Source of the DNA: Stentor coeruleus
Lineage: Eukaryota; Ciliophora; Heterotrichea; Heterotrichida; Stentoridae
Length of the DNA stretch: 64,000 nucleotides
Direction of reading: 5' to 3'
Assembly (NCBI GenBank): GCA_001970955.1
Contig: MPUH01000163.1
Location: forward strand, 1 to 64,000
How positions within the stretch are numbered: position 1 is the stretch's first letter; every line of letters begins with the position of its first letter. The position numbers and the translations under genes were made by a program. The notes below the pieces were generated by a model. It was not told the origin of the DNA, ran no database searches, and saw only the letters and a list, made by a program, of their open reading frames with translations. Positions 29,570 through 40,000 of the stretch are shown here, piece after piece.

Positions 29570-30339
29570 AAAATAATATTTATCTAAATAGTTTATCAAG
29601 TTTATATCAAAAATCTATGCTTATCTAGTCTTAAAACTTATAGTTTGTTCTAAGAANAAAAATTTTCCATCTTATCAAGTTTATATCAAAAATCTATGCT
29701 TATCTAGTCTTAAAACTTATAGTTTGTTCTAAGAAAATTAAAATTCTTGATATAAATGGTTATAATAGTAATATATATAGATTTAATAACTTCAAAGTAA
29801 ATATTAATCTCATTGTTATTTTTGTAAATAAATCTTGAAGACAATACTTGTAATAAAAACAATTTTACTTAGAATAAGATATATTTTTACTATCAAAACT
29901 CTGAATTCACGATACAAAATGACTGAAAACTAGCCAACTAGAAAATCTAACATAAAAAAGTTTATTAAAGTTTAGAATATAAAGGAATCTTTTTTCTCTA
30001 ACTTATCACATAAAATACTACCCATATATACTTGTTGAAGTTATATTGATTTTATAGTTAAGAATACTTATAAATGTATATTTATTATAAAAATATTAAG
30101 TCCAAACTATCGAATATAAATAACAAGATAAAATTATTTCAGTCTAATAAAAATTTATTTACCATTTAATAGTGTGAAAATATTATTATGGAGAATATAT
30201 AGGAGTTACCTTTATGTATATATATCTACCTATCTTAGATCGAATTGATTTTTTTAATAGTCAGAACTTTTCATGTTCTTTTATAACTAATAATAATTCT
30301 TAGATTTTTATAAGATCATAGAATTGTAATTTTTATATA
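29570..30339. other. Intergenic between divergent genes
   Basis: Very AT-rich, no gene. It begins with a 64-nt direct duplication around a single N (29657), described separately. Confidence 0.5.
29593..29735. repeat. Direct duplication around a single N
   Basis: About 64 nt starting TTATCAAGTTTATATC occur at 29593-29656 and again from 29672, with N at 29657. It has the same form as the duplications at 22.7 and 42.6 kb, suggesting an assembly join. Confidence 0.85.
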
Positions 30340-32055
30340 ATGTATGATTCAGCTGAAGTATTTTTAGTTTTTTTTGTCCTCGCTTTAACATATACCTGCT
30401 TTATGGCCTATAACGCCTTAAGACTGTTCCAATCAAGGAAATTTGTAAAGCACTGGAGATATGCTAAACTTATTTATTCCTTTCAATTCATCCAATTATT
30501 CCTAAGATCTTTATCCTTTTGGTTCGTATGTGCTTATTCTAATGACATCAATTCTGACGACAAATTTGCTTTTACAACATTCTCTTTACCCGATAGTGTT
30601 ATTATCGCATCTTTTATCACACTTTTTTGGGTTATGATTACTTGCACAAGACATTCTAGGATTGATTCTGAATGTAATTCATGTGGGGGGGATAAATTAG
30701 CAAATGCAGGGTTTATAACTTTGATTGTTTTAATCATATGGCTTTTGCTTGAATTTATGCTATATGGACTTCTTTATTTGGATGTGTTATCTAAAGATGC
30801 GATAGGGTTGCAACAGATTATTTTTTGTTTTTTATCAAGTGCAATTGTTGGCTCTGGGCTTATAGCAGTACAAGTTAAATACTCAGGACTTCCTTTTAAA
30901 ACTGAACAAGCGGGGAAATATTTGAAAACTGTTGTTTTTGTGACAATAGTTTGGATTTCTGGGAGGATTTTGCATGGGACTTTTTATTTTATCAGTGTTA
31001 GGAATATAAACGAAAGTGACACGAGCAATTTTACAGAAATTGTAGAAGACACTGGGACTATAATTCTTATTATTATAGATTTGCTTGTCACTGAGATTAT
31101 GTGTTACTTTTTTATATTAGATTATTCGTTTTTCAGGATTTTTTCAAGTGATTTTATAGATGAACCGATTTCGAATAATCTGATATTGAAAGATGATGTA
31201 TCTATGCATTCAATACCAACAAATGAACTAAAAGATCGTATTGATCATGAATTTGGAACAAATATAAATTCTATATTATCAGACCTCAAAGGTAGACTTG
31301 GCGAACTAATAATCACTAAAATAAACAACTCTGAAGTTGTTGTTAGGAAAATAACCTTAAACAGATTCAATAAATACGTTCTAGAAAATCTAAAAACAGA
31401 CATAGAAGATATACAAAAACTCCAAATCCCAAATTTGTGTGTTTATTCTGGATGCAACATTATGAACAATGATATAGAACTTATCATGCCATACTACCCT
31501 ATGGGATCCTTATACAATTTGTTACATGTTAGACAAAGTGATTTATCTCTTTCAAAAAAACTAGAAATTTCCATAGGTTTAGCCGAAACTTTATCTGAAA
31601 TACATTCTAAGAAAAAAGCTCATGGGCATTTGACATCATATAATGTCTTTCTAACTAATCAACTTGAACCTATTATTACTGATCTAGGATTAGAACATCT
31701 TAAAAAATATTTAGGGCTAACTGGTGGTTATTGTAACAAATCAGCTTGGAGTTCTCCTGAAATCCTTAAAGATCCTTCGAATGTTGTAACAAAACCAATT
31801 ATTTCAGATGATGCATATAGTTTTGGTATGATAATGTGGGAAATTTTCTATAACACAGAACCTTTTCCTGGATTTACTCTTACAAAATTACGAGAAACTG
31901 TGGTTGAACAAGGGTTTAGACCTGGGATTAACGATTTTCACCCTATTGAAGTGGCTGAACTTATTAAAAGCTGTTGGAATAAAGACCCTAGTAATAGACC
32001 TGATTTTGATTTGATTGTCAAGTCTTTGCGAGTAACTTTAAGGACTTTAGATTAG
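30340..32055 (+). CDS. Seven-TM protein fused to a TKL-like pseudokinase
   Basis: A 571-residue protein. Seven hydrophobic segments (about 5-27, 45-65, 85-103, 123-145, 158-180, 197-220, 248-270) form the N-half; the arrangement with YAKLIYSFQFIQLFLRSLSF resembles the THH1/TOM1-type 7TM family, a tentative comparison. Residues about 315-570 have a TKL kinase fold: VVVRK (K337), LIMPYYPMGSLYNLLH, a catalytic-loop position reading HGHLTSYN (428-435), DLG at 458-460, SSPEIL, DAYSFGMIMWEIF and CWNKDPSNRPDF. The catalytic Asp of HRD is His430 and the glycine loop is degenerate, so it is probably a pseudokinase. It would sit in a membrane with the kinase-like half in the cytosol. Confidence 0.82.
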   Translation: MYDSAEVFLVFFVLALTYTCFMAYNALRLFQSRKFVKHWRYAKLIYSFQFIQLFLRSLSFWFVCAYSNDINSDDKFAFTTFSLPDSVIIASFITLFWVMITCTRHSRIDSECNSCGGDKLANAGFITLIVLIIWLLLEFMLYGLLYLDVLSKDAIGLQQIIFCFLSSAIVGSGLIAVQVKYSGLPFKTEQAGKYLKTVVFVTIVWISGRILHGTFYFISVRNINESDTSNFTEIVEDTGTIILIIIDLLVTEIMCYFFILDYSFFRIFSSDFIDEPISNNLILKDDVSMHSIPTNELKDRIDHEFGTNINSILSDLKGRLGELIITKINNSEVVVRKITLNRFNKYVLENLKTDIEDIQKLQIPNLCVYSGCNIMNNDIELIMPYYPMGSLYNLLHVRQSDLSLSKKLEISIGLAETLSEIHSKKKAHGHLTSYNVFLTNQLEPIITDLGLEHLKKYLGLTGGYCNKSAWSSPEILKDPSNVVTKPIISDDAYSFGMIMWEIFYNTEPFPGFTLTKLRETVVEQGFRPGINDFHPIEVAELIKSCWNKDPSNRPDFDLIVKSLRVTLRTLD

Positions 32056-32670
32056 CTTTAAATGATATTTTTTAAGAAGTTTTTGCGTTTTTTTTTAGTG
32101 GATATATGATCTTTTTGATTTTATTAAGTAAAATGCATAAAGATATATCAAAAAGAGCTGAACTAAAGAAAATTTATTAACACATATTTTCGAAGAAAAG
32201 GAGGGAAGGAAAAAGGATATGAAAGAAATGGAAAGGAGGAGGATACTGAGTGATTTGGTGAGAAGGAAAAAAAAAAATTTCAGAAATGATGAATCGGCTA
32301 AGTCGAGATAAAATAGAAATATTATATATGCAAAAGTATTATAGTAAATGAATATTTTATCAGAAAAGATATGAGTATGAAAAACTTCAGATATATTCAT
32401 TAAAAACTATAACGCTTCTGTTGAAGGGGACTTTAATAAATTGACTTTGCCTAAAATACTGGAAAACGACAAGGAATTTAGTAAAAAAAGTCAATAAAAA
32501 TATGCTCACCTAAATAACAAAGACACGAACAACTTCAACCCAATATTCATGCTTAAATCTAAACTGATGATAAAGTAGAAAATGAAATGCGCATGGTGCA
32601 AATCCATAAACAAATCAATGCTTAACCATATGATAAAATTCGCATTTAAATATTGTTATATTAATAAAAA
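32056..32670. other. Intergenic, no convincing gene
   Basis: AT-rich. The minus-strand 101-codon frame at 32095-32400 is Phe/Leu/Ser low complexity opposite a purine-rich tract and is not supported. Confidence 0.5.
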
Positions 32671-33957
32671 ATGAGGCCTATTGCGTCAAGAAGCGTAAAA
32701 CCTACTACTTTCTCATTATACAACCCTGAATCCTTGCCTAAAACCACAAAAAATTCTCTTCTCGCAAGCTCTTCACAACGAAAAATCATAAAAATTCACA
32801 ACAAAAGCAAAAGCGAGTATGATTCCCTACTACAATCCCCACAAACAAAGCATTTAAAGCCTATACAAACAATGAAAAACCTCAACATAAAACCATCTTT
32901 AAGTAGTCGTCCAAGTCCAAACAAGTCCATATCACGTAAAAAACTATTGATTTTATCTCCATCAAATGACCTTAGCATAAAAATTCATGAGCCTTTACTA
33001 GACACTTTAATTAAAAAATCCGTCAAAAGAAGAACTCAAAGTATGGAATTAGATATCCCTGAAATGCAACCAATTCCCCCTTGTAACTACATAAGCCGAT
33101 GCTTATTCAAAACCAGAATCGGGTCAATAAATGGAAAAAACAAAAAACAAAACCAAGATTCTTTCGTCATACAAAACAACCTCTTAGGAATAAACGGGAA
33201 CTACCTTTTCTCAGTATGCGATGGTCATGGTCTTCAAGGACATCTTGTATCAAGATACGTAAAACTTAAACTTGTTGAATATCTTGAGTATTATATGACA
33301 GAATACAACAACAATCCAAATCTTGTCGAAAAATCATATACAAACTCTATAAAACAAATAGAAGATCAGTTAGAAAATGAAGGTATAGACTCAATGTTTT
33401 CAGGGACAACTGTAGTATCAGTACTTGTTTTAAGTAATATGATTATATGTGCTAATATTGGGGATTCTAGAGCTGTATTAGGGAAAAAACTTAATAACAG
33501 TTGGAAATTCGAAGATCTTTCAAAAGACCATAAACCAGAACTTGTATCAGAACGTGAAAGGATTGAAAATTCAGGTGGGAGAATTATGCCGTATTATACT
33601 ATTACTGGATTACCTGTTGGACCTCAGCGTGTTTGGCTTAAAGATGCAAATATCCCAGGACTTGCTATGTCAAGATCTTTAGGGGATAGTATTGCTGGAT
33701 CAGTTGGGGTATGTTCAGAACCAGAATTTATTAGTCATGTTTTGAAAAAAGAAGATAAGTTTATGGTTATTGCATCTGATGGATTATGGGAATTTATTAC
33801 TAGTAAACAAGTTGTAGAAATTGTTGGGCAATTAATTGATGAAGGAAATTCACATCTAGCTTGTGATAAGCTCGTTAGTGAAGCGGTGAAGAGGTGGTCG
33901 CAGAATGATGGGACTGTTGATGATATCACAATTTTAGTTGTTTTTATTAACCAGTAA
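32671..33957 (+). CDS. PP2C (PPM) Ser/Thr protein phosphatase
   Basis: A 428-residue protein. A basic, Ser/Lys-rich N-terminal extension (about 1-135) is followed by the PP2C domain: QNQDSFVI, FSVCDGHGLQGH (metal-binding Asp), GTTVVSVLV, NIGDSRAVLG, LSKDHKPELVSERERIENSGGRI, GPQRVWLKDANIPGLAMSRSLGD, MVIASDGLWEFIT and VDDITILVVF. All metal-coordinating Asp residues expected in PP2C are visible, so it should be an active Mg/Mn-dependent phosphatase. Substrate unknown. No intron. The ANIPGLAMSRSLGD wording is common in protist and plant PP2Cs. Confidence 0.93.
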   Translation: MRPIASRSVKPTTFSLYNPESLPKTTKNSLLASSSQRKIIKIHNKSKSEYDSLLQSPQTKHLKPIQTMKNLNIKPSLSSRPSPNKSISRKKLLILSPSNDLSIKIHEPLLDTLIKKSVKRRTQSMELDIPEMQPIPPCNYISRCLFKTRIGSINGKNKKQNQDSFVIQNNLLGINGNYLFSVCDGHGLQGHLVSRYVKLKLVEYLEYYMTEYNNNPNLVEKSYTNSIKQIEDQLENEGIDSMFSGTTVVSVLVLSNMIICANIGDSRAVLGKKLNNSWKFEDLSKDHKPELVSERERIENSGGRIMPYYTITGLPVGPQRVWLKDANIPGLAMSRSLGDSIAGSVGVCSEPEFISHVLKKEDKFMVIASDGLWEFITSKQVVEIVGQLIDEGNSHLACDKLVSEAVKRWSQNDGTVDDITILVVFINQ

Positions 33958-34381
33958 TTGGGTGGAAATGTATATTTAAGACTGAGATGAGGTTTATGGA
34001 TTTTATTAAATAGATTTTTGTGTGTGAAATAATAGAAATCGTAGAGTATTAATGCAAAAAAATACAAATAAAAAGTGTAATAGTAATTTACTAATAATTT
34101 AAGTAAAGTTTAGAAAGTGTTGTAATACTTTTCAGGTAGAAAATTGTATTTTTTTCATAAAATCATAACTGAAAATCTAACTGCTTTAACAAAGTAATCA
34201 GTTAATTAAAATTATTATCATTAGGTAGCAATAAATATAATAATAATAATAAAATCTGCATGCTATGTTCCATAATAATTTTATGAATTAGATATAAATA
34301 TATGTAGTGATAATAAATATATTACTTTAGGGATATGGAAAAAGATACAAATCTACATAGAGATAAATAAAATATTCTAAG
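33958..34381. other. Intergenic, no gene seen
   Basis: AT-rich spacer between two plus-strand genes; includes a short TAA/AAT run near 34236-34252. Nothing else recognised. Confidence 0.5.
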
Positions 34382-34954
34382 ATGTCTCGAGAAAACACTG
34401 CTGAAAGGTGTGTCTTTGGTAAACTCTAAACAGTTGGGAATATTCCATATGATGCAAAAGAAGAAGATTTGAAAACTTTATTTGAATGTGTTGGGCCGGT
34501 TCTGAATTTTAGGCTTATAAAAGATAGGGACAGTAACAAGCCAAAAGGGTATGGGTTTTGTGAGTTTAAACAAAAAGAATATGCGCGTTCTGCAATAAGA
34601 AACATGAATCAGGCTGAGTTTTTTGGAAGGAATTTAAGGGTTGATTATTCAGAAAAGCATAGGACAGCTTTATCATTACCAGAAGGGCCAAAACAGCAAA
34701 ATACCCTTCAAGATGCAATAAGTAAATTGTCTATCTCAGAAGCTATGGCTTTGTTTCAACTTCTTCAAGAACAAAGTAGGCTAAATGAAGAGGATTTGTT
34801 CAAAACACTCAATTCTAGACCTTATGTGTTGTTTTCGATTTTAAAACTTATGCATAGGATGAATAGTGAATGTGGTATAAACAAAGTATCACAAGATGGT
34901 TTACTACCTTTACCACAAAATGGAAATTACAATTATTATAACCTATATCCTTAG
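34382..34954 (+). CDS. CSTF2: Cleavage stimulation factor 64 kDa-type protein (CstF-64), two exons
   Basis: Exons 34382-34418 and 34434-34954 join across a 15-nt intron into 185 residues. The RRM reads [32 protein letters not shown]...KPKGYGFCEF, with RNP2 (VFVGNI) rebuilt only by splicing and RNP1 KGYGFCEF, as in CstF-64. The region after the RRM, LQDAISKLSISEAMALFQLLQEQSRLNEEDLFKTLNSRPYVLFSILKLMHRM, matches the hinge domain that binds CstF-77/symplekin. The long Gly/Pro region and C-terminal helix bundle of animal CstF-64 are missing. It recognises GU-rich elements in pre-mRNA 3' end formation. Confidence 0.92.
34419..34433 (+). other. 15-nt intron in CSTF2
   Basis: Sequence GTAAACTCTAAACAG, phase 1, with an in-frame TAA if kept. 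It falls inside the RNP2 motif, which makes the call secure. Confidence 0.95.
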
Positions 34955-35379
34955 TTTACGTATAAACTTTTTTTTTTTTAATCATCAAAATCATTTGTAC
35001 AAAATAATATATCAATTTCCCAAACCTAAAGATTTTCTCTAAATCATTTATTTCCTTATACATCTACAATAAAATCATACAGTTAATCCTATTTATAAAT
35101 CTTTCCTACATTTTATCATAAAATCTAATATCCCATAAAATATCCCTAACACCCTAGCTTATAAAACCCATATCAAAACCTATAATACATAAATTCTCCT
35201 AACAACAACATCATCATCTATAAAAAAGGCAAATTTTCCATTCTTAAAAATCTTCCCAACCAAAATCTTTACCAAAAATCCTATACAAAAATCCATCATA
35301 AATTCCCTTTCCTCCCTCCCTTACATCAAATCTTCATATAAAAACAAAAGAAATTTTAATATTAATTTCTTTGGCTAAT
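34955..35379 (+). promoter_or_regulatory. Upstream flank of ATAD3, strongly G-depleted
   Basis: No gene. In 35101-35340 I count 3 G in 240 nt on the coding strand, while C is common. The region starts with a poly-T run after the CSTF2 stop. Confidence 0.5.
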
Positions 35380-37062
35380 ATGGCTAGTTCTAAATCCCAA
35401 GGAGCATACGGTTTTGATCCTTCTGGTCTAGAGAGGGCAGCCAAAGCAGCAAAAGAACTTGACAGTTCGCCTAACTCAAAAAACGCTTTTGAGCTTTCTC
35501 TAAAGCAAGAAGAAGTCAAAAAGACCGAAATGGAAGCTCGTATAAAAGAACTTGACATCCAAAGAGTTGCAATTGACCATCAAGAACGTCGGAAAACTCT
35601 TGAAAAAGAAGTCGAAATGTCAAAACAAAAAAGTCTTTTCGATGATAAACTAGCTAAAGAACGCTACCAACAACAACTTGAAGACCATGCAAGAATGCAA
35701 GAAATGAATCGTCGTCGAGATGAGGAATCTATAGCAAAACAAGAACAAATGAGAAGACAAACTTTAGAATATGAGCATCAATTACGAGTTGAAGCTGATA
35801 AAAAACGTATTTTATCAAGAGAACAAGCTAAAATAGAACGACTTAGAAGCACAAAAGACTTAAGATATGAGGAAATAAAACTTAAGGAAGATGAGAGAAG
35901 AAGGACTTTAAAAGAAGTATGGACAACTAATATGGAAGTTGTAGGCACAGGACTCAAAGGTTACTTAGGTAATTTCAGTAATTTGGCTAGTCTTGCTGGA
36001 GGTCTAACATTAGCTTTTTTCGGTTTCCAGTTCGCTAAAGCTGCAGGTAGACTTTCTACAAGTATTATTGAAGCCAGATTAGGAAAGCCTTCATTAGTAA
36101 GAGAAACATCTAGAAAAACATCAGTGACCGAATTGTTAAAGAGTCCATTTGTTAAAATATATGAACAAACTTTAGTCAAAGGAAGGTTTATGCCGACAAC
36201 CACTACACAAAGAGAAAAGGATATTTTAGAAGGGATTTTCATTAACCCAGATCTGGAAGTTAATTTAAAAACCTTAGCCCATAGTATTGTCAATAGAAAA
36301 AAACATTATGCACCTTTTAGAAATTTATTATTATATGGACCACCTGGTACTGGGAAAACTATGTTTGCTAAAAGCTTAGCAAAACATTCAGGAATGGATT
36401 TTGCTATATTGACTGGAGGGGATATAGGACCATTAGGTAAAGATGGGGTTACTGAACTTCATAGGCTTTTTGATTGGGCATCTACAAGTAAAAAAGGGGT
36501 ACTTTTGTTTATGGATGAAGCTGATGCTTTTTTAAGGAAGAGGACTACTGAGAAAATTAGTGAAGATATGAGGAATTCCCTTAATGCTTTATTGTATAGA
36601 ACTGGCTCGGCGTCTTATAATTTTATGCTTGTTTTGGCTAGTAATACTCCAGATCAACTTGATAGGGCTATACATGATCGTGTTGATGAGATTGTTAAGT
36701 TTGATAGGCCTGAAGAAAAACAAAGATTACAGATGCTTTATCATTACTTGCTTCAGTATTGCTCTCCTTCATCTAGTATAAGGAAAAAACTTATCAATGT
36801 AATTAGAGACCCTCGTACTTTAGTCTTCAAAAGGACTGAAATTGGTATGAAAGGTGTTGATGATGAGTTTATAGAGAAAATTGCTAAAAGAATTGATGGA
36901 TTTTCAGGACGTGAGATTTATAAACTTGTTATAGCCTGGCACGATGCAGCGTTTAATAAACAAAATGCTATACTTACCCCTGAACTCATGGAAGCTGTGC
37001 TTGAAAACCATATTGACCAGCATAAACAGCGTGAAGAATGGAACAAAACCATAATTACCTAA
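35380..37062 (+). CDS. ATAD3: ATAD3 mitochondrial AAA+ ATPase
   Basis: A 560-residue protein from the ATG at 35380. The N-terminus GAYGFDPSGLERAAKAAKELD, a long Glu/Lys/Arg-rich coiled coil (about 45-185) and a hydrophobic segment (about 200-225) match ATAD3, which spans the inner mitochondrial membrane near nucleoids and contact sites. The AAA domain has Walker A GPPGTGKT, Walker B LLFMDEADAF, sensor-1 ASNTPDQLD and the Arg-bearing HDRVDEIVKFDRP. Its stop is 5 nt from the stop of the convergent Virilizer-like gene. Confidence 0.95.
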   Translation: MASSKSQGAYGFDPSGLERAAKAAKELDSSPNSKNAFELSLKQEEVKKTEMEARIKELDIQRVAIDHQERRKTLEKEVEMSKQKSLFDDKLAKERYQQQLEDHARMQEMNRRRDEESIAKQEQMRRQTLEYEHQLRVEADKKRILSREQAKIERLRSTKDLRYEEIKLKEDERRRTLKEVWTTNMEVVGTGLKGYLGNFSNLASLAGGLTLAFFGFQFAKAAGRLSTSIIEARLGKPSLVRETSRKTSVTELLKSPFVKIYEQTLVKGRFMPTTTTQREKDILEGIFINPDLEVNLKTLAHSIVNRKKHYAPFRNLLLYGPPGTGKTMFAKSLAKHSGMDFAILTGGDIGPLGKDGVTELHRLFDWASTSKKGVLLFMDEADAFLRKRTTEKISEDMRNSLNALLYRTGSASYNFMLVLASNTPDQLDRAIHDRVDEIVKFDRPEEKQRLQMLYHYLLQYCSPSSSIRKKLINVIRDPRTLVFKRTEIGMKGVDDEFIEKIAKRIDGFSGREIYKLVIAWHDAAFNKQNAILTPELMEAVLENHIDQHKQREEWNKTIIT

Positions 37063-37067
37063 CTCTA

Positions 37068-40000
37068 TTAATTCTTAAGATAGTTGGCAAAACTCGGATA
37101 ATCGCCAAGTATCTGATCAATCCTTAGCTGTAGCCTCGGGTCTTGGCTTCTATCTTTTTTCTGAATCAAATTAGCTAGTTCATTATAAGCTTTTCTCTCA
37201 GAGTCATTTAAAAAGTTCTGTGGTGCGGCAATATTTCTAGTAAACTGAGTATTCATAGTTTGTTGAATAGTCTGTTGAATAGGCATCATAGGTTGTATTG
37301 GCGCTTTAGGCATCATAATTTCATTCTGATTACTAGGAACATAACCATTTGGTGGTAATGATTTTTTGATTTTTTCTTCAAAGATTTTTTGTTTTTCTAA
37401 TACTTTTTCTGTTGTTAATTCTTGATGTGCTTCATTAAATGAACTCCAATCTGAGACTTTTATATCAACTTTGTATTTAAATTGTGGAGGATAAGGAGGA
37501 GGTAAAAGATCTGTTAGAAATTGTATTGGTTTGACTTGGATTTTTTCTCCTACTCTTTTACTTAGGATTAGTTGGTTTGAATGGTTTTTCTTTAGAATTT
37601 TACTGAAGTCTTTAATTTTGTTGAAGTCTGGAGTTTTGGCTGGGAATTTTATGTTGATGTCTCTTGGGATTGGCAGGTCTATTGAAGGGATGGGCTGGAT
37701 ACTGGTTAGAGATGCGAGGGTTTTGAGGAAAGTGTTAGCTTTTTGAGATGGAGAAGAGGAGGAGGAGGTGCTTTTAGCTGGCTTTTCGATTTCCCCTGAA
37801 GTGGATGAAAGATGTTTTAGTTGTGAGGTCAAATTTGCTAATGATTCCGGAGTCAGCACATTCGTCCCAGTGTTTTTCAATATATCAAGAAATACCGCCA
37901 ACAAAACCAATGAGCACTCCTGATATTCTTCTTGATTCAAGCCTATACTAATTCTTTTTGCAAGTCCAACAAAATCCAAAGGTCCAGGAGATTCCTTAGG
38001 TGGATAATGGCTACACACAATCAAGCTTTTCCCAACCGGATTTGAACTTAAAACCTTCAACGTATTCAACACCCCTAAAGTAATTTCCCACGATATATTC
38101 GCAACAGTCTGTTTAGCTTTAGTAAATTCTCCATACAATTGATCCTCATCATCTTCCATAGCCGCATCTTCAATCCCAGGTACATCAAACATTAAAAACT
38201 CCCTAATTTCCAACAAAAAATGTTGTATTTGGCTTATAGTCGGCATATCTTCAGTATAAGTATACAATTCAATCTTACTCTGTATTCCATTACCTGTATT
38301 TTGTCCACTTTTTTTTTCATCATCACACGATGTTATCGACGCATCAAAAAAATTCTCGAAAATCCTCAAAGTAATTTTCGTAAACTCATTTTTATGTAAA
38401 AATGATATAAGTAAATCAGGCATATCTTCATGTAAACATAATCCTTTAGCACATGGGATATCAGAAATTGCATGTAAAACATAAATAGCTTTCCCATTAA
38501 AACTGTTTTTATCACGGATTTTCCTTTTAAGATGATCGATTATGTTTTTCCCTGCTTGTAAATTATTACAAGCTAAAATACATCTTAAAATACGTATAAA
38601 ACTGATATGGACTTCATAATTGTTGGTACTAAATAAAATCCTAAAACTTTTATCTATTATACTCCCTTGTTGATCTATAAATAAACCTAAGTATTTTTTA
38701 TAGTTCCAGGAATTACGAACTTCATATTTACTAGCTGAACTTTCTTTGATTTTACTTTCTGACATTTGAAATGAGTTCATGATTTTATGTTCACCTTCTA
38801 TATTAGATGCTTGGATTATATAATAATATATGAGTTCAGGGCCAAATAAAGGCATAGAGTAATCTTTAGCAGCCCATTCAGCGCATTTATGATAAAAAGA
38901 TGGGTCTTTTGATGAAATATAGTATTCAAATATTGAACCGATTATCGTCAAAATTGCTGATTTTTTAAAAGGGTATTGAAAAGCGTGTTCAAATATTATA
39001 GGCAAATAAATATCGCAAAAGTTAGGCAATTGAGCCCATAATATAAATACCGTTTTGATCATACGGGATATTTTAGCTTTAACAAACTCTCCTGGATATG
39101 ATGATTCTATTTCACATAATGATGCTAAATGTAATAAACTTTCAAGTAAAGGGGAATTGTTATACATAAGCAACTCAGTACCTAAAAGTTGTTCTAAGAT
39201 TATATTGAAAATGTTGATACATGGGATCATAAGCTCGAAATGCTCGTTTTTTACTTGTGAGATGTTGATTATATTGAAAACTTCTTTTGTGTTTGGTTTT
39301 GTATAAAGGGTATGAAGGATTTGTGTTGTTTTTGAAACTATATTTGTTAGTATTGGGAGAAAGTTTTGCTTTATGAGTTGTATTGAAAGCCATTTTTTTA
39401 CACTGAGGATCAGGTTTATTAGGCGTAAAGATGGAAGAAGTTGGAGGATTGCTGAACCTTTTGTGTTGAGGTCACCGAAAGAACTTAGGTCGAGGTCGGG
39501 GTATGTGCTTTCGCCTATGACAAAAAAAGCTGCTTTTGCTTCAATTTTGTCTTTTTTGACCTTGGCGATTGTGCTGATATCGGATATTAGGTCATCAGGA
39601 TCACCGTTTTTGAGTTTGCTGATAGGTTTTAGCAAGTCGAGGAGGATATCGATACTATCTCTTAGTTCAGCATAAATACACCCTGAATTGTCTAAGGTTT
39701 TATAGAGATCCTGTCCGATTAATAACATAACTTCCCCGCTACGGTCTTCTTGGAGTATGGTTTTCAGGAGTTCTAAAACGTAGAAACTCTTCAAATTGTC
39801 AGCATCCAAAGCTAAATCCACCTGCTCCACAATCCACAACAGGATTTCTGGGTTGTGTCTAACCACACAATACAAAACAGCTGTGGTAATACTCCCAGCA
39901 TCATCCGAATTAACAAGTGCATATAAAGAGTTCATTCCAGTTAAAACTTCCCCATTTTTTATCGCAGCCAATTGTTCAGATATTTTTAATAACGATGATA

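Noticed and set aside
32095-32400. Minus-strand 101-codon frame rich in Phe, Leu and Ser
   Set aside because: It is the complement of a purine-rich tract after a stop codon; composition is low complexity and matches the noncoding flank pattern.
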